Shown: positions 8,743 to 17,673, numbered from the stretch's first letter. The stretch is 64,000 nt of DNA from Paraburkholderia rhynchosiae (GCF_002879865.1 NZ_PNXY01000025.1:1-64000); one strand, 5' to 3'. Numbers and translations: made by a program. The notes: generated by a model from the sequence alone, not told the origin.

Positions 8743-9051
8743 ATGGCGCAACGGCTCAGAGAGACCTTCAGCGAAACCCTCAGCGACACGTACCGCGGGT
8801 TTCACGTGCTGATCGAAACCGTTTCCGATGACGGGCAAAGCCTGCGCGTGCAACGCACCATCACGCGGCAACTCGGCGAGCGCGTGTTGACCGTCGATGC
8901 ACGTTGCGAGACGTGCATTGCGCCGCAATTTGCGCGCGAAACGCTGGCCGACGCGCTTCGCGACGCTAGGGAAGCCGTTGACCGGCTGCTCGGCGGTTGG
9001 CATCCCGCTTATGCGCAGATGCAGTCTTCGCAGCCGCCGTCAGCCCGTTAG
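8743..9051 (+). CDS. Small hypothetical protein at the end of the fru operon
   Basis: 102 residues starting at an ATG 29 bases downstream of the fruA stop, with no terminator between. The sequence begins MAQRLRETFSETLSDTY and contains TRQLGERVLTVDARCE, with two Cys three residues apart (CETC). I do not recognise the family. It looks like a soluble alpha/beta protein. Codon use matches the operon, which supports it being real. Whether it relates to fructose uptake is unknown. Confidence 0.6.
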   Translation: MAQRLRETFSETLSDTYRGFHVLIETVSDDGQSLRVQRTITRQLGERVLTVDARCETCIAPQFARETLADALRDAREAVDRLLGGWHPAYAQMQSSQPPSAR

Positions 9052-9069
9052 CGTTACGGCGGCGGCCGG

Positions 9070-10878
9070 CTAACCGAATGTGAACGCGTACGCGCTCACG
9101 CCGGAATCGAGAAATTCGATCACGAAGGTTCTGTCCTGAACCGTCCCGCTTTGCCGCACGAGTTGATAAAGCCGCTCTTTATCGACAGTGCCGACGCCGT
9201 TCGCATCCGTGTCGGCGCCATGCGAAGCGCCCGGCGGCTTGCCGTCGATAGTCACTCTGAATCGCACCGGCTTGCCGTCCTGCATCGGTCCGAGCACCAG
9301 ATGCAGATCGCGCGCATGAAAGCGGTACGCGATCTTTCCACCGCTCGTGCCCAACTCCGCGCGCTCGGCGGCGACACGCCACTGACCGTCGAGGCTCCAA
9401 CTTCCTGTCAGCAACTGCGCGGGCGAGCTGTAAGCGTGAAGCGCGTCCGGCGCGAGTGCTTCCGGCGACGCGAAACCTTCCGCCTGGCGATAACCGACGT
9501 AAGTCTCGCCGGAGCGCAAATCCTGCGAGTCCGCCGCCGCCTGAATTCCCGATGCTCTCGCGGTGCCCGCCGACGCGGGCAGTTTCGAATGCCCCGCTTC
9601 CGCCAGCAATTGGCGGATGACCTCTTCCGACTTGTCGTATCCGCCTTCGCCGAAATGGTGATAGCGAATGTCGCCATGCGCATCGACGATATAAAAGGCC
9701 GGCCAGTACTGATTGTCGAACGCCTGCCATACGGCGAGTTTGTTATCGACGGCGATCGGATAGTCGACACCGAGGTCGGCCGCTGCCCGCTTCACGTTGG
9801 CGATGTTGTGTTCGAACGCAAATTCCGGCGCATGCACACCGATCACTACAAGCCCCTGATCGCGATACCGGCTCGACCACGCTTTCAGATAAGGCAACGT
9901 GCGCAGGCAATTGATGCATGAGTACGTCCAGAAATTGACGATCACGACCTTGCCACGGAGATCGCCCGTTTTCAGAGGCGGCGAATTCAGCCAGTCGACC
10001 GCGCCCGACAGCGACGGCATCGCGCCTTCGACCGGCAACGCAACGGGCAATGCAACCGGCAGGGCAACGCGCATCGTGTTGGATACATTGCTCGGCTCAG
10101 CCGTTGCGCTGACTTTCATCAATGGCCGGGCGCTCTGTCGCGGCGAGTTCGTACGCGGCGACCAGCGCTGCACCAGCTTCTCTTCGATGCCCGTCGTGTT
10201 CAGCGACGGCACATGCGCCAACGCGCGCGTATCGAGGCCGAGCGCCATCGCCGCAGCGGACAGAATCACCGCCGCGCCGAGCACCCGGCGCACGCGTTCG
10301 CCGACTCCGTATGAGCGCTTCAACACGGCGAGCAGCCGTCCGCCGACCACGAGCACGATAGCGAGCGAAGCCGATGCGCCCGCTGCGAACGCGAGCAACG
10401 GCAAGCCCGTCGCACCGCCCGGCCGATGCAGGATCACGCCCGTCATCACGAGCCCGAGGATCGGCCCGGCGCACGGCGCCCACAGCAACCCGGTCGCGAT
10501 CCCGAGCACGACCGACGACATCACGCGAGGACGCCCGCCGTCGCGACGCACGACGCCATCGAGACGATTGCCCACGCTGACGACAGGATGCGTGAGCCGC
10601 TCGGCCATCGACGGAAACAGCAGCGCGACGCCGAATACGCCAAAGAACGCGAGTGCGATCCAGCGGCCGTATTCATTCACGTGCGCGACCCACGCTCCGC
10701 CGACAACAGCGAGGCTCGCCACAGCGGCGAACGTCAGCGCCATGCCGGCCAGCAGCGGCAAGCCGTGTCGAACGAATGACTGATCGACGCGCGCAAACAC
10801 GAGCGGCACGACGGGAAGAATGCACGGACTCAGGATGGTGAGCATGCCGCCGGCGAAGGCGAGAAGTATGAGCAGCAT
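9070..10878 (-). CDS. dipZ: DipZ-like cytochrome c biogenesis / thioredoxin fusion protein
   Basis: 602 residues. An N-terminal CcdA/DsbD-like membrane domain (about residues 1-240, with CILPVVPL near the first helix and a second Cys in APCAGPILGL) would carry electrons across the inner membrane. A TlpA-type thioredoxin domain follows with WTYSCINCLRTLP, then a C-terminal beta-rich domain as in DipZ proteins. I place the start at 10878, where AAAGGA precedes the ATG and the first membrane helix begins; the frame continues open upstream but without support. It is divergent from a paralogous redoxin gene at 11243 across a box-rich intergenic region. Confidence 0.85.
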   Translation of the reverse strand: MLLILLAFAGGMLTILSPCILPVVPLVFARVDQSFVRHGLPLLAGMALTFAAVASLAVVGGAWVAHVNEYGRWIALAFFGVFGVALLFPSMAERLTHPVVSVGNRLDGVVRRDGGRPRVMSSVVLGIATGLLWAPCAGPILGLVMTGVILHRPGGATGLPLLAFAAGASASLAIVLVVGGRLLAVLKRSYGVGERVRRVLGAAVILSAAAMALGLDTRALAHVPSLNTTGIEEKLVQRWSPRTNSPRQSARPLMKVSATAEPSNVSNTMRVALPVALPVALPVEGAMPSLSGAVDWLNSPPLKTGDLRGKVVIVNFWTYSCINCLRTLPYLKAWSSRYRDQGLVVIGVHAPEFAFEHNIANVKRAAADLGVDYPIAVDNKLAVWQAFDNQYWPAFYIVDAHGDIRYHHFGEGGYDKSEEVIRQLLAEAGHSKLPASAGTARASGIQAAADSQDLRSGETYVGYRQAEGFASPEALAPDALHAYSSPAQLLTGSWSLDGQWRVAAERAELGTSGGKIAYRFHARDLHLVLGPMQDGKPVRFRVTIDGKPPGASHGADTDANGVGTVDKERLYQLVRQSGTVQDRTFVIEFLDSGVSAYAFTFG

Positions 10879-11242
10879 AGGGACGTCCTTTCGTTCAATG
10901 AAGTCATCGGCCGGGTTGGTGGCGGCGGCCGGATCGGTGATACCGCTGACATGCATTGAACTATCGGCACGTATCGGGCTTGTGTCGGCGAACGCCGCGT
11001 TCTGCAAGCTCATGTATCGAAGCCTCAATGGATACAGTGCGACACAAAACTCCCCGCGGCTCGCGCCGCTGCGAGCATGGGTTGGTATCTCAACGTATCG
11101 GACGGTCGCGCCGATACACAACGTTGCATAGGCACAGAGCGAACGACACACGCCAGATACGTCAGCGGCTTCCAATGACGTCACGCCAATCGATGAACCC
11201 GCGTGCGCACGACGCGCCGCTTCTCCCAAGGACAGTCCCAGC
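10879..11242. promoter_or_regulatory. Divergent regulatory region with TGTRTC direct-repeat boxes (locus 1)
   Basis: Holds six related elements. Type C, GTATCTGGCTTGTGTC-like: 10971-10986 (+) and 11145-11160 (-). Type B, TGCAANGNTNTGTATC-like: 11003-11018 (+) and 11113-11128 (-). Type A, TTTGTGTCGCACTGTATCC: 11030-11048 (-). A plain GTATC pair lies at 11085-11099 (+). Each contains two GTRTC-like half-sites 10-11 bp apart, or one TGTRTC plus TGCA, as expected for an OmpR-family response regulator. The same three types recur at 16455-16501 and 18086-18300. Confidence 0.6.
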
Positions 11243-11794
11243 ATGCCCGCTCGACTCAGAACCCTCACGACCCTCGCCGCATTCATCGCACTCGCCTTGC
11301 TCGCCAGCCTGCTCGCGACGCGCGGCAACGCCCTCTCCGCACCGGAACGCAATACACCGGTTGCGCCGCAAATAACCGGCATCGACAAATGGATCAACAG
11401 CCCGCCGCTCACACTGCCGCAATTGCGCGGCAAGGTCGTGCTGGTCGACTTCTGGACTTACTCGTGCGTGAACTGCATCAACACGCTGCCTTACGTGAAG
11501 AACTGGTACAAGCAATACGGCAATCAGGGACTGGAAGTGATCGGCGTGCATACGCCGGAGTACCCGTTCGAGCGCGATGCCGGTCATGTCAGCGCGGCCG
11601 TCAGGCAACTCGACATCCGCTATCCGGTTGCGCTCGACAATCAGTACGCGACATGGAACGCGTTCAACAACCAGTACTGGCCCGCGCTCTATCTGTTCGA
11701 CAAGACGGGACACGTTGTGTACAGCCATTTCGGCGAGGGCGATTACGCAAAGACGGAAGCGAAAATCCGCGAACTGCTGGCGCAACCCGGTTGA
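11243..11794 (+). CDS. TlpA-like exported thioredoxin-fold protein
   Basis: 183 residues with an N-terminal signal/anchor (hydrophobic residues about 8-25) and a thioredoxin fold. The active site is WTYSCVNC (about residues 72-79), then TLPYVKNWYKQYG and the cis-Pro region YWPALYLFD. The motif is nearly identical to that in the DipZ thioredoxin domain at 9070-10878, and both proteins share GVHxPE and FGEG segments. It probably reduces or exchanges disulfides in the periplasm, perhaps receiving electrons from DipZ. It may be expressed from the box-containing region upstream. Confidence 0.85.
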   Translation: MPARLRTLTTLAAFIALALLASLLATRGNALSAPERNTPVAPQITGIDKWINSPPLTLPQLRGKVVLVDFWTYSCVNCINTLPYVKNWYKQYGNQGLEVIGVHTPEYPFERDAGHVSAAVRQLDIRYPVALDNQYATWNAFNNQYWPALYLFDKTGHVVYSHFGEGDYAKTEAKIRELLAQPG

Positions 11795-11812
11795 TGTGTT
11801 GGATGTGCACAT

Positions 11813-12253
11813 GTGGCAGCGAGCTTTGACCGGCTGACGGCGGCACCTCTCGAAGCACAGGCCGACAATGCGGCGCCACAAGGGGCTTTGTATTTGCGAT
11901 CGGTCGAGTTCCTTTCGATGCTCGCGCTGCTTTTGATGTGCGCCTTTTCCGTGGCCGGCACGCACGACTATATGAACTGGAATCGCGCGCGCTGGCAGCT
12001 TCTTCAACAGCTCGCCGCCGACGGTGTGGCGCCGCAGCGTATCGACGGAGGCTTCCAGTTTAACGGTCTGCATATGTACGACCCGGCGTATGTGGCCACC
12101 TCCGCGAAAAGCTTCTGGTGGGTCCATGACGACGAATACATTGTCCAGTTCAGACCGCGGGCCGGATACCGGATCGTGGCGAGTGCCGATGCCGAGGGCT
12201 GGCTATCACCCTTCCGAACCGAACTGCTGGTGCTGAAGCGAGATGGCACCTGA
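11813..12253 (+). pseudogene. C-terminal remnant of a membrane glycosyltransferase-like gene
   Basis: An open frame of 146 codons from a GTG at 11813. It has one membrane segment (VEFLSMLALLLMCAFSVAG), then the pattern DYMNWNRARWQLLQQLA, IDGGFQFNG and KSFWWVHDDEYIVQF. I recognise this as the tail found on GT39-type (dolichyl-phosphate-mannose-like) membrane glycosyltransferases, which are normally several hundred residues long. No catalytic part lies upstream; the frame abuts the redoxin gene. I read it as a truncated remnant. It could instead be a short stand-alone gene. Confidence 0.5.
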
Positions 12254-12470
12254 CCTCGAGAATACCCTGCGCCCTTTCGACTGACCATTTCCTTGTTGCC
12301 CGGATCGTGCGGCAACCTCACAAATTCCTCATTAAAGCTGTCCGGCGTGCGCCCCGCTCAGGCACAGCGCATGCACAGTGCAATCCAGCGCAGCGGCCTC
12401 GCCAGCCGGCCCAGTCCTCGATGATTCGAACGGCCGCGGCGCGTCATCATGTCAATCGGGCGAGGCGTTT

Positions 12471-13406
12471 ATGAACAAGATCTCACCACCCGCGGCGGTG
12501 CCGAAAAAACGCGGCCGGCTGCGTAGCGCTTTCACAGTCAGCGTCAATGCGGGAAAGCGCTTCGTGTCGGACCGCTGCCCGATGATGGCGGCCAGCGTCG
12601 GCTTCTATTCAGCGTTCTCACTCGCGCCGACGCTGCTCATAGTGCTGGCGGTCGCGGGCTGGTTTTTCGGCGAGGACGCGGCGCGCGGACGCCTGTTCGA
12701 ACAGGCGCGCGGCATTCTCGGCAACGACGCCGCCTCGGCAATGCAAGCGATCGTCGAACACGCGCATCGAGCGAGCGGCAGCGGAATCGCCGCCGCAATG
12801 TCAGTCGTGCTGCTGATCGTGGGCGCATCCGCGACATTTACTTCGCTGAACACCGCGCTCGATGTCGTGCTCGAAGCGGACAGCGACCTCAAAAGCAAGG
12901 GCAGCATCACATGGCTCGTGCGAACGCGGCTGGTATCGGTCGGCATGGTGCTCGGCCTCGGCTTTCTGCTCGTCGTGTCGCTCGTGCTCGACACCGCGAT
13001 TACCTACGCGGGGCATGCGATCTTCGGCGATTCGCCATGGGTCATCGTCACAGCGACGTTGCAAACGATACTCGGGCTCATCGTGCTCGGCGCCGCTTTC
13101 ACGGCACTGCTCAGATGGATGTCTGATGCGCGGGTGAGCCTCATGCATGCCGCGGTTGGCGGCATGACGGCGGCAATACTCTTTTCCGTAGGCCGGCATC
13201 TGTTCGGCCTGTACCTCACGCATGCCGGCACAGCCAGTTCATTCGGCGCCGCGGGCTCGCTCGCCGTGCTGATGATGTGGCTTTACTTTTCGGCGGCGGT
13301 GTTTCTGTTCGGCGCCGAGACGACAGCTGAACTCGCCGGACGCAATGAGGTCAAGGATAAGGGGAAAGACCGGCCGTTGGGGGCGGGGGCGGCGCGCTCG
13401 CGTTGA
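12471..13406 (+). CDS. YihY/BrkB-family inner-membrane protein
   Basis: 311 residues with about six membrane helices. The opening region contains CPMMAASVGFYSAFSLAPTLL, typical of the BrkB/YihY family (formerly called ribonuclease BN; its transport or enzymatic role is unsettled). The end carries LAVLMMWLYFSAAVFLFGAE, another conserved family segment. I chose the ATG at 12471, after a GGGCGAGG, rather than an upstream in-frame ATG, because the basic cytoplasmic tail then has the usual length. Flanked by unrelated genes. Confidence 0.88.
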   Translation: MNKISPPAAVPKKRGRLRSAFTVSVNAGKRFVSDRCPMMAASVGFYSAFSLAPTLLIVLAVAGWFFGEDAARGRLFEQARGILGNDAASAMQAIVEHAHRASGSGIAAAMSVVLLIVGASATFTSLNTALDVVLEADSDLKSKGSITWLVRTRLVSVGMVLGLGFLLVVSLVLDTAITYAGHAIFGDSPWVIVTATLQTILGLIVLGAAFTALLRWMSDARVSLMHAAVGGMTAAILFSVGRHLFGLYLTHAGTASSFGAAGSLAVLMMWLYFSAAVFLFGAETTAELAGRNEVKDKGKDRPLGAGAARSR

Positions 13407-13822
13407 GGGAGTTGCCGAGGTCAGTCAGTTTTCCGCTGTATCGGCGCAGTGATCGCTGCCGTCGATCTCCCTGCAAGCTCACGCCGCTGCCTTATTAAGC
13501 GGCCTCCTGACCGATTGGATCACCAAGCGCAGGGAGACCTCCTGCTGCCCCCAGCGCCGCACGGTGGCGCGCTCTAGCGTTCGCGGCCGGCGATGAAAGC
13601 AAAGCCAGTCGTCAGGGGAAACTCTTCGTCGAACCTGTTCGCGGGACGCCTATAGGCGCGGTCAGATGAATCTACCGGCGCGCACGCGCGAGGACAACGA
13701 AGCAAATCCGCTACGGTTATCTGCTCAAGTGATAGACCCGATGCTTTAACGGGCGGCGGCCGTATGAGGACTGTTTCGGCACTATGTCACATAGACATTG
13801 CAGCGACTGCCGCGTTGCCGCG
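13407..13822. other. 416-bp gap between brkB-like gene and the histidine kinase
   Basis: Convergent intergenic DNA. The only structure seen is a perfect 13-bp palindrome CTATGTCACATAG at 13782-13794, about 30 bases from the kinase stop. There is no T-rich hairpin and no convincing short gene. Confidence 0.4.
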
Positions 13823-15166
13823 CTATGCGACCGCCACAGGCGGCGCCTTCACGAGATTCCTCAACGTGAGCCTCGCTTCCAGCCCACCGTCGACGCGATT
13901 GTAAAGCCCGAGCGTGGCGTCCATTGCAAGCGCAAGTTGGCGCGCGATCGCGAGGCCGAGGCCGGTCCCGCCGGTCTGACGGTTGCGCGATGCTTCGAGC
14001 CTATAGAAAGGCTGAAACACGTCTTCGAGGGAATCAGCAGGTATGCCGGGTCCGCGGTCGAGCACGGAGACCGTGGTCTGCCCGTCGGGCAACACTTCGA
14101 TATGGATCTCCGCCGCACCGCCGAACTTCAGCGCGTTATCCACGAGATTGCCGACAATGCGGCGCAACGCCTGCGGCCGCGTCATCAACGGCATGTCGAA
14201 GCGGCCATGCAATGACACGGCCTGGTCGGCATCCACGTAATCGCATACGAGGCTGTCGAACAACGCATCCGGATCGATGCGGCACGGCAACTCGGTGGCG
14301 CCGTGCAGCGTCCGCGCATACGTGACGCCCTCTTTCACGAGCGCTTCCATTTCCTGCAAATCCTGCCGCAGTTTCGCGCCTTCCGACTCGCTCTCCATCA
14401 TGTCGACGCGCAGACGCATGCGCGTAATCGGCGTTTGAAGATCGTGCGAAATGGCCGCGAGAATCTGCATGCGTTCGGTGATGTACATCGCAATGCGTTC
14501 CTGCATTGCGTTGAAAGCGCGGGCCGCGCGCGCGACTTCGGAAGGACCGCTCTCGCGCAGCCGCGCCGCCTTGAGATCGGGGCCGAGCGCGTCCGCGGCG
14601 ACGGCCAGCTCGTGCAGCGGCCGCGTGGCGAGGCGCACCGCCAGCCAGCAGCAGCCGAGCAGCACTGCGAGTTGCAGCACCAACATGAGCGGCAACCAGC
14701 GCGACAATGGCGCGCCGGACATGGGACGCATGTCGATGGTGAGCGGCGTGCCGTCGGTGAGCTTCAAGTGAACCTGCAAACGCTCGTTGTCGCCGGGCAC
14801 CGCATTCACCGTCAACGGATAGTTGGTGCCGATGCCCTCGGAAATGGATCGTGCCACTCGCGCCGACAGTTGGGCATCCACGGGACCGCCGCTCACGCCC
14901 GGCCCAAGCACGAATTCGTAGCTGCGCCGTGCAAGCCGCGGCAGCCACTGAGCGCGTTCGCTAGCGGGCAAATGATCGAGCAGCGCGACGGAACTCGTCA
15001 CTTCTCGCTCGATATAACCCATCATCACGTTCGTCATGGTCTGGTCGCGTTCGGTCATGGTGAGCCAGAACGACAACGCCTGCGCGGACGCAAGCCCAAT
15101 GAACAGGATCACCGACAGCCTCGCGAACAGTGAACGCGGCCAGTGCAGCGATGAAAGCAGCTTCAT
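13823..15166 (-). CDS. Sensor histidine kinase of an OmpR-type two-component system
   Basis: 447 residues. Two membrane helices (about 15-35 and 158-178) flank a roughly 120-residue periplasmic sensor region. HAMP follows (about 180-232), then the dimerisation domain with phospho-acceptor His241 in AAISHDLQTPITR. The ATPase domain has NLVDNALKFGG, DRGPGIP and GTGLGLAIA. The ATG at 15166 overlaps the stop of the response regulator (ATGA). The operon's neighbours (GFA protein, thiol-redox genes, Ohr) suggest an envelope redox or electrophile signal. That is inference; the sensor domain has no recognised ligand fold. Confidence 0.92.
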   Translation of the reverse strand: MKLLSSLHWPRSLFARLSVILFIGLASAQALSFWLTMTERDQTMTNVMMGYIEREVTSSVALLDHLPASERAQWLPRLARRSYEFVLGPGVSGGPVDAQLSARVARSISEGIGTNYPLTVNAVPGDNERLQVHLKLTDGTPLTIDMRPMSGAPLSRWLPLMLVLQLAVLLGCCWLAVRLATRPLHELAVAADALGPDLKAARLRESGPSEVARAARAFNAMQERIAMYITERMQILAAISHDLQTPITRMRLRVDMMESESEGAKLRQDLQEMEALVKEGVTYARTLHGATELPCRIDPDALFDSLVCDYVDADQAVSLHGRFDMPLMTRPQALRRIVGNLVDNALKFGGAAEIHIEVLPDGQTTVSVLDRGPGIPADSLEDVFQPFYRLEASRNRQTGGTGLGLAIARQLALAMDATLGLYNRVDGGLEARLTLRNLVKAPPVAVA

Positions 15167-15903
15167 GCCTGATCCCCGATAAACTGGACAGCCGCGGAAA
15201 ACACATAGCCTTCGCTGCGCAGCGTCTTGATGTACCGCGGTTCGCGCGCGACGTCGCGCAAACGCTGACGCAAGCGGCTCACCATCAGATCGATCGAGCG
15301 ATCGAATTGATCGGCTTGACGGCCTTGCGTCAGATTGAGCAGTTGGTCGCGCGTCAATACGCGTTGTGGATGGTCGAGAAACACGCGCAGCAGACGGTAC
15401 TCGGCACCGCTCAGCGCGACCATCGTGCCCTCCGGGTCGAGCAGATGGCGCGCCGTCGTGTCGAGCCGCCAATCGCCGAATCCGAGCATTTGTGCGGTTT
15501 CGGTCACTTGCATGCCGGGCGGCAACATGCGCGCGCGGCGCAGCACCGCGCGAATCCGTGCGAGCAACTCGCGGACGGCGAAGGGCTTCGGCAGATAGTC
15601 GTCGGCGCCCATTTCCAGACCGAGGATGCGGTCCGCTTCCTCGTTGCGCGCAGTCAGCATCAGCACGGGCACCGTGCGAAATTTGCCCGCGCGCAGTTCG
15701 CGGCAGAGCACGAGCCCGTCTTCGCCGGGCATCATCAGATCGAGCACGATCAGGTCGGGCGCGCCCTGCTCCAGAACGGCGCGCATCTGACGGCCGTTCG
15801 CGGCCAGCGAAACGCGCATGCCGTTCTTTTCCAGGTAGCCGGCGATCAATTCGCGGATGCCGCGATCGTCGTCGACGATCAGTACGTGGTCGATCGTGTC
15901 CAT
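15163..15903 (-). CDS. OmpR-family response regulator
   Basis: 246 residues. The receiver domain (about 1-120) has acidic residues Asp11-13, phospho-acceptor Asp55 in LIVLDLMMPG and a conserved switch Lys in the PKPF segment. The winged-helix DNA-binding domain (about 140-235) has the YRLLRVFLDHPQRVLTRDQLL signature. It is transcribed after a 40-codon ORF (gap 7 bases) and overlaps the kinase. It is the best candidate to bind the TGTRTC direct repeats found upstream of its own operon and of nearby redox genes. Confidence 0.93.
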   Translation of the reverse strand: MDTIDHVLIVDDDRGIRELIAGYLEKNGMRVSLAANGRQMRAVLEQGAPDLIVLDLMMPGEDGLVLCRELRAGKFRTVPVLMLTARNEEADRILGLEMGADDYLPKPFAVRELLARIRAVLRRARMLPPGMQVTETAQMLGFGDWRLDTTARHLLDPEGTMVALSGAEYRLLRVFLDHPQRVLTRDQLLNLTQGRQADQFDRSIDLMVSRLRQRLRDVAREPRYIKTLRSEGYVFSAAVQFIGDQA

Positions 15904-15910
15904 CTATGGC

Positions 15911-16033
15911 TCATCTCTTTTGACGTTTCACCTGCACCCGGCTGGTACATAGCATCGAACACTGCACCGGGTGCGCCAATTCGGCGGCAGCGCCGCCCGC
16001 GATGAACGCGATGATCGCCAGCAGCCGCTTCAT
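15911..16033 (-). CDS. 40-residue secreted/membrane peptide within the two-component operon
   Basis: The ATG at 16033 overlaps the GFA stop (ATGA), and the frame ends 7 bases before the response-regulator start, so it is positioned as a true operon member. The peptide opens MKRLLAIIAFIAGGAAAELA, a signal-like or single-helix N-terminus. It then has two Cys three residues apart (CSMLC) and a basic tail. I do not recognise it. An accessory or sensor peptide for the adjacent kinase is possible but unproven. Confidence 0.6.
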   Translation of the reverse strand: MKRLLAIIAFIAGGAAAELAHPVQCSMLCTSRVQVKRQKR

Positions 16034-16401
16034 GCGTCCTCCACGACGGAAAGGCTCGCGCCATCGGAGAGACCGGCTTCCAGCGTATACGGATCGATGC
16101 CTTCGAGGCAACCGATATTGACGCGCCACAGCTTGGGGTCCCTGCGCGTTTGATGAAACGGATAAATGCCACAGTGCTTGCAGAAGAAGTGCTTCGCCAC
16201 GCGCGTGTTGAACTGGTACAGCGTAAGTGCGTCCTCGCCTTGCGTAATCGACAACAGGTCTGCCGCGAACGGCGGCGTCATCAGCGCGCCCTTGCGGCGG
16301 CATAAGCTGCAATTGCACCGCGCCGCCGGTACGACTGGCGTGCGCACTTCGAATTTAACGGCCCCGCAGTGGCAGGACCCTTTAAGCAAACCGGCGTTCA
16401 T
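16030..16401 (-). CDS. GFA-family zinc protein (glutathione-dependent formaldehyde-activating enzyme-like)
   Basis: 123 residues with the GFA cysteine set: Cys10 and Cys12 (CHCG), Cys29, Cys31 and Cys34 (CNCSLC), and Cys74 and Cys77 (CKHCG), which bind two zinc ions in the family. The founding member was thought to aid formaldehyde-glutathione condensation; most members are uncharacterised. It is the first gene of the operon GFA - 40-aa peptide - response regulator - kinase, and boxes at 16455-16501 lie upstream. The link to a redox-responsive system is by context. Confidence 0.88.
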   Translation of the reverse strand: MNAGLLKGSCHCGAVKFEVRTPVVPAARCNCSLCRRKGALMTPPFAADLLSITQGEDALTLYQFNTRVAKHFFCKHCGIYPFHQTRRDPKLWRVNIGCLEGIDPYTLEAGLSDGASLSVVEDA

Positions 16402-16454
16402 CCGAGTCTCCCTGATTGAGCAACGACTGCTTTATAACGCGTGGCGAACGGCGC

Positions 16455-16501
16455 TTTATGTCGCAATGTATCTGAGCTTGCGCCTGACACAAAACATTGC
16501 A
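16455..16501. promoter_or_regulatory. TGTRTC boxes upstream of the two-component operon (locus 3)
   Basis: 16455-16472 (+) reads TTTATGTCGCAATGTATC, a type A box. 16486-16501 (-) reads TGCAATGTTTTGTGTC, a type B box. They lie 54-100 bases upstream of the GFA start, in the gap after the alpha/beta hydrolase gene. Their presence upstream of the operon that encodes the response regulator fits autoregulation. Confidence 0.55.
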
Positions 16502-16605
16502 CCGGGGCGTTGCAAAACACGTTACCAAGCGCGTTAAGAAGCGCGTTAAGAAGCACATTGAAAGGCCCGCCGAACGCGGGCGGCGCTTCAGTCAGACGAA
16601 AAACG

Positions 16606-17637
16606 TTAAAGACGCGCGACGTCGACAATCGCATCCGCAAATGCTTTCGGCGCTTCTTGCGGCAGGTTATGGCCGACTCCGCCACCGATGTTCCGGTGCA
16701 GATACTTGCCGGTAAACTTCTTCGCGTACGCGCCCGGGTCCGGATGCGGCGCACCGTTGGCGTCGCCTTCCATTGTGATGGTCGGGACCGAGATGGCCGG
16801 CGCCATCGCGAGGCGCTTTTCCAGTTCGTCGTATTGCGGCTCGCCTTTCGCCAGTCCGAGGCGCCAGCGGTAGTTGTGAATCACCACGGCAACGTGGTCC
16901 GGATTGTTGAACGATTGCGCCGAGCGCTCGAAAGTGGCGTCGTCGAAATTCCATGTCGGCGATGCGGTATGCCAGATCAGCTTGTTGAAGTCATGGCGAT
17001 TCGCTTCGTAACCTGCGGCGCCGCGCTCTGTGGCGAAATAGAACTGATACCACCAGGCAAGTTCCGCTTTCGGCGGCAGCGGCGCATGGTTCGCTTCCTG
17101 ACTGCCGATCAGATAACCGCTGACGGACACCAGCGCCGCGCACCGCTCCGGCCACAAAGCGGCGATGATGTTCGCCGTGCGTGCGCCCCAATCGAAAGCG
17201 CCAAAGATTGCCTTGTCGATTTTCAGCGCATCCATCAACGCAATGACGTCGACGGCGACCACCGCTTGCTGGCCGTTTCGCGGCGTATCGGCGGAGAGCA
17301 ACCGCGTGGAGCCATAGCCGCGCAAATACGGCACGATGACCCGATAGCCCGCCGCAACAAGCAAGGGCGTGACTTCAGCGAAGCTATGGATATCGTACGG
17401 CCAGCCGTGCAGCAGAATCACGACTGGGCCATTGCGCGGGCCCTCTTCCGCGTAGCCGACATTTAGCGCGCCCGCATCGATCTGCCGGATATTCGCAAAC
17501 GAAGCGGCACGTGTCGCCGTTTTCGTGCCGCTCGACTGCGCGTTGGCCAATCCGCTGAAGCCAATCTGCATCAAACCGATGCCCGCAACCGTGGTTCCAA
17601 GCAAACGACGACGCCGAGTATCAATCTGGTCCGACAT
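16606..17637 (-). CDS. Exported alpha/beta-hydrolase (epoxide hydrolase / haloalkane dehalogenase-like)
   Basis: 343 residues. The N-terminus RRRRLLGTTVAGIGLMQIG looks like a twin-arginine or Sec leader with a hydrophobic core. The core fold has the oxyanion motif HGWP (77-80), the nucleophile elbow GAFDWGA with Asp149, and a probable catalytic His323 in GVGHNLP. An Asp nucleophile in this context points to epoxide hydrolase or dehalogenase chemistry rather than an esterase; the substrate is unknown. Strong AAGGAG site. It lies 36 bases after the DUF4148 gene and is probably co-transcribed with it. Confidence 0.85.
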   Translation of the reverse strand: MSDQIDTRRRRLLGTTVAGIGLMQIGFSGLANAQSSGTKTATRAASFANIRQIDAGALNVGYAEEGPRNGPVVILLHGWPYDIHSFAEVTPLLVAAGYRVIVPYLRGYGSTRLLSADTPRNGQQAVVAVDVIALMDALKIDKAIFGAFDWGARTANIIAALWPERCAALVSVSGYLIGSQEANHAPLPPKAELAWWYQFYFATERGAAGYEANRHDFNKLIWHTASPTWNFDDATFERSAQSFNNPDHVAVVIHNYRWRLGLAKGEPQYDELEKRLAMAPAISVPTITMEGDANGAPHPDPGAYAKKFTGKYLHRNIGGGVGHNLPQEAPKAFADAIVDVARL

Positions 17638-17673
17638 GGTTGTTCTCCTTTATATACGTCAGCATATAAAACG

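Noticed and set aside
9070..11433. 787-residue version of the DipZ-like protein
   Set aside because: The first 185 residues lack family features, run through the regulatory region and have no ribosome site; the ATG at 10878 has one and begins the first membrane helix.
13782..13794. CTATGTCACATAG palindrome as an operator
   Set aside because: It lies in a convergent intergenic gap, downstream of both genes, where a promoter operator is not expected.
13823..15472. 549-residue histidine kinase
   Set aside because: The N-terminal 100 residues overlap the response regulator in another frame; the ATGA overlap at 15166 gives the normal kinase start.
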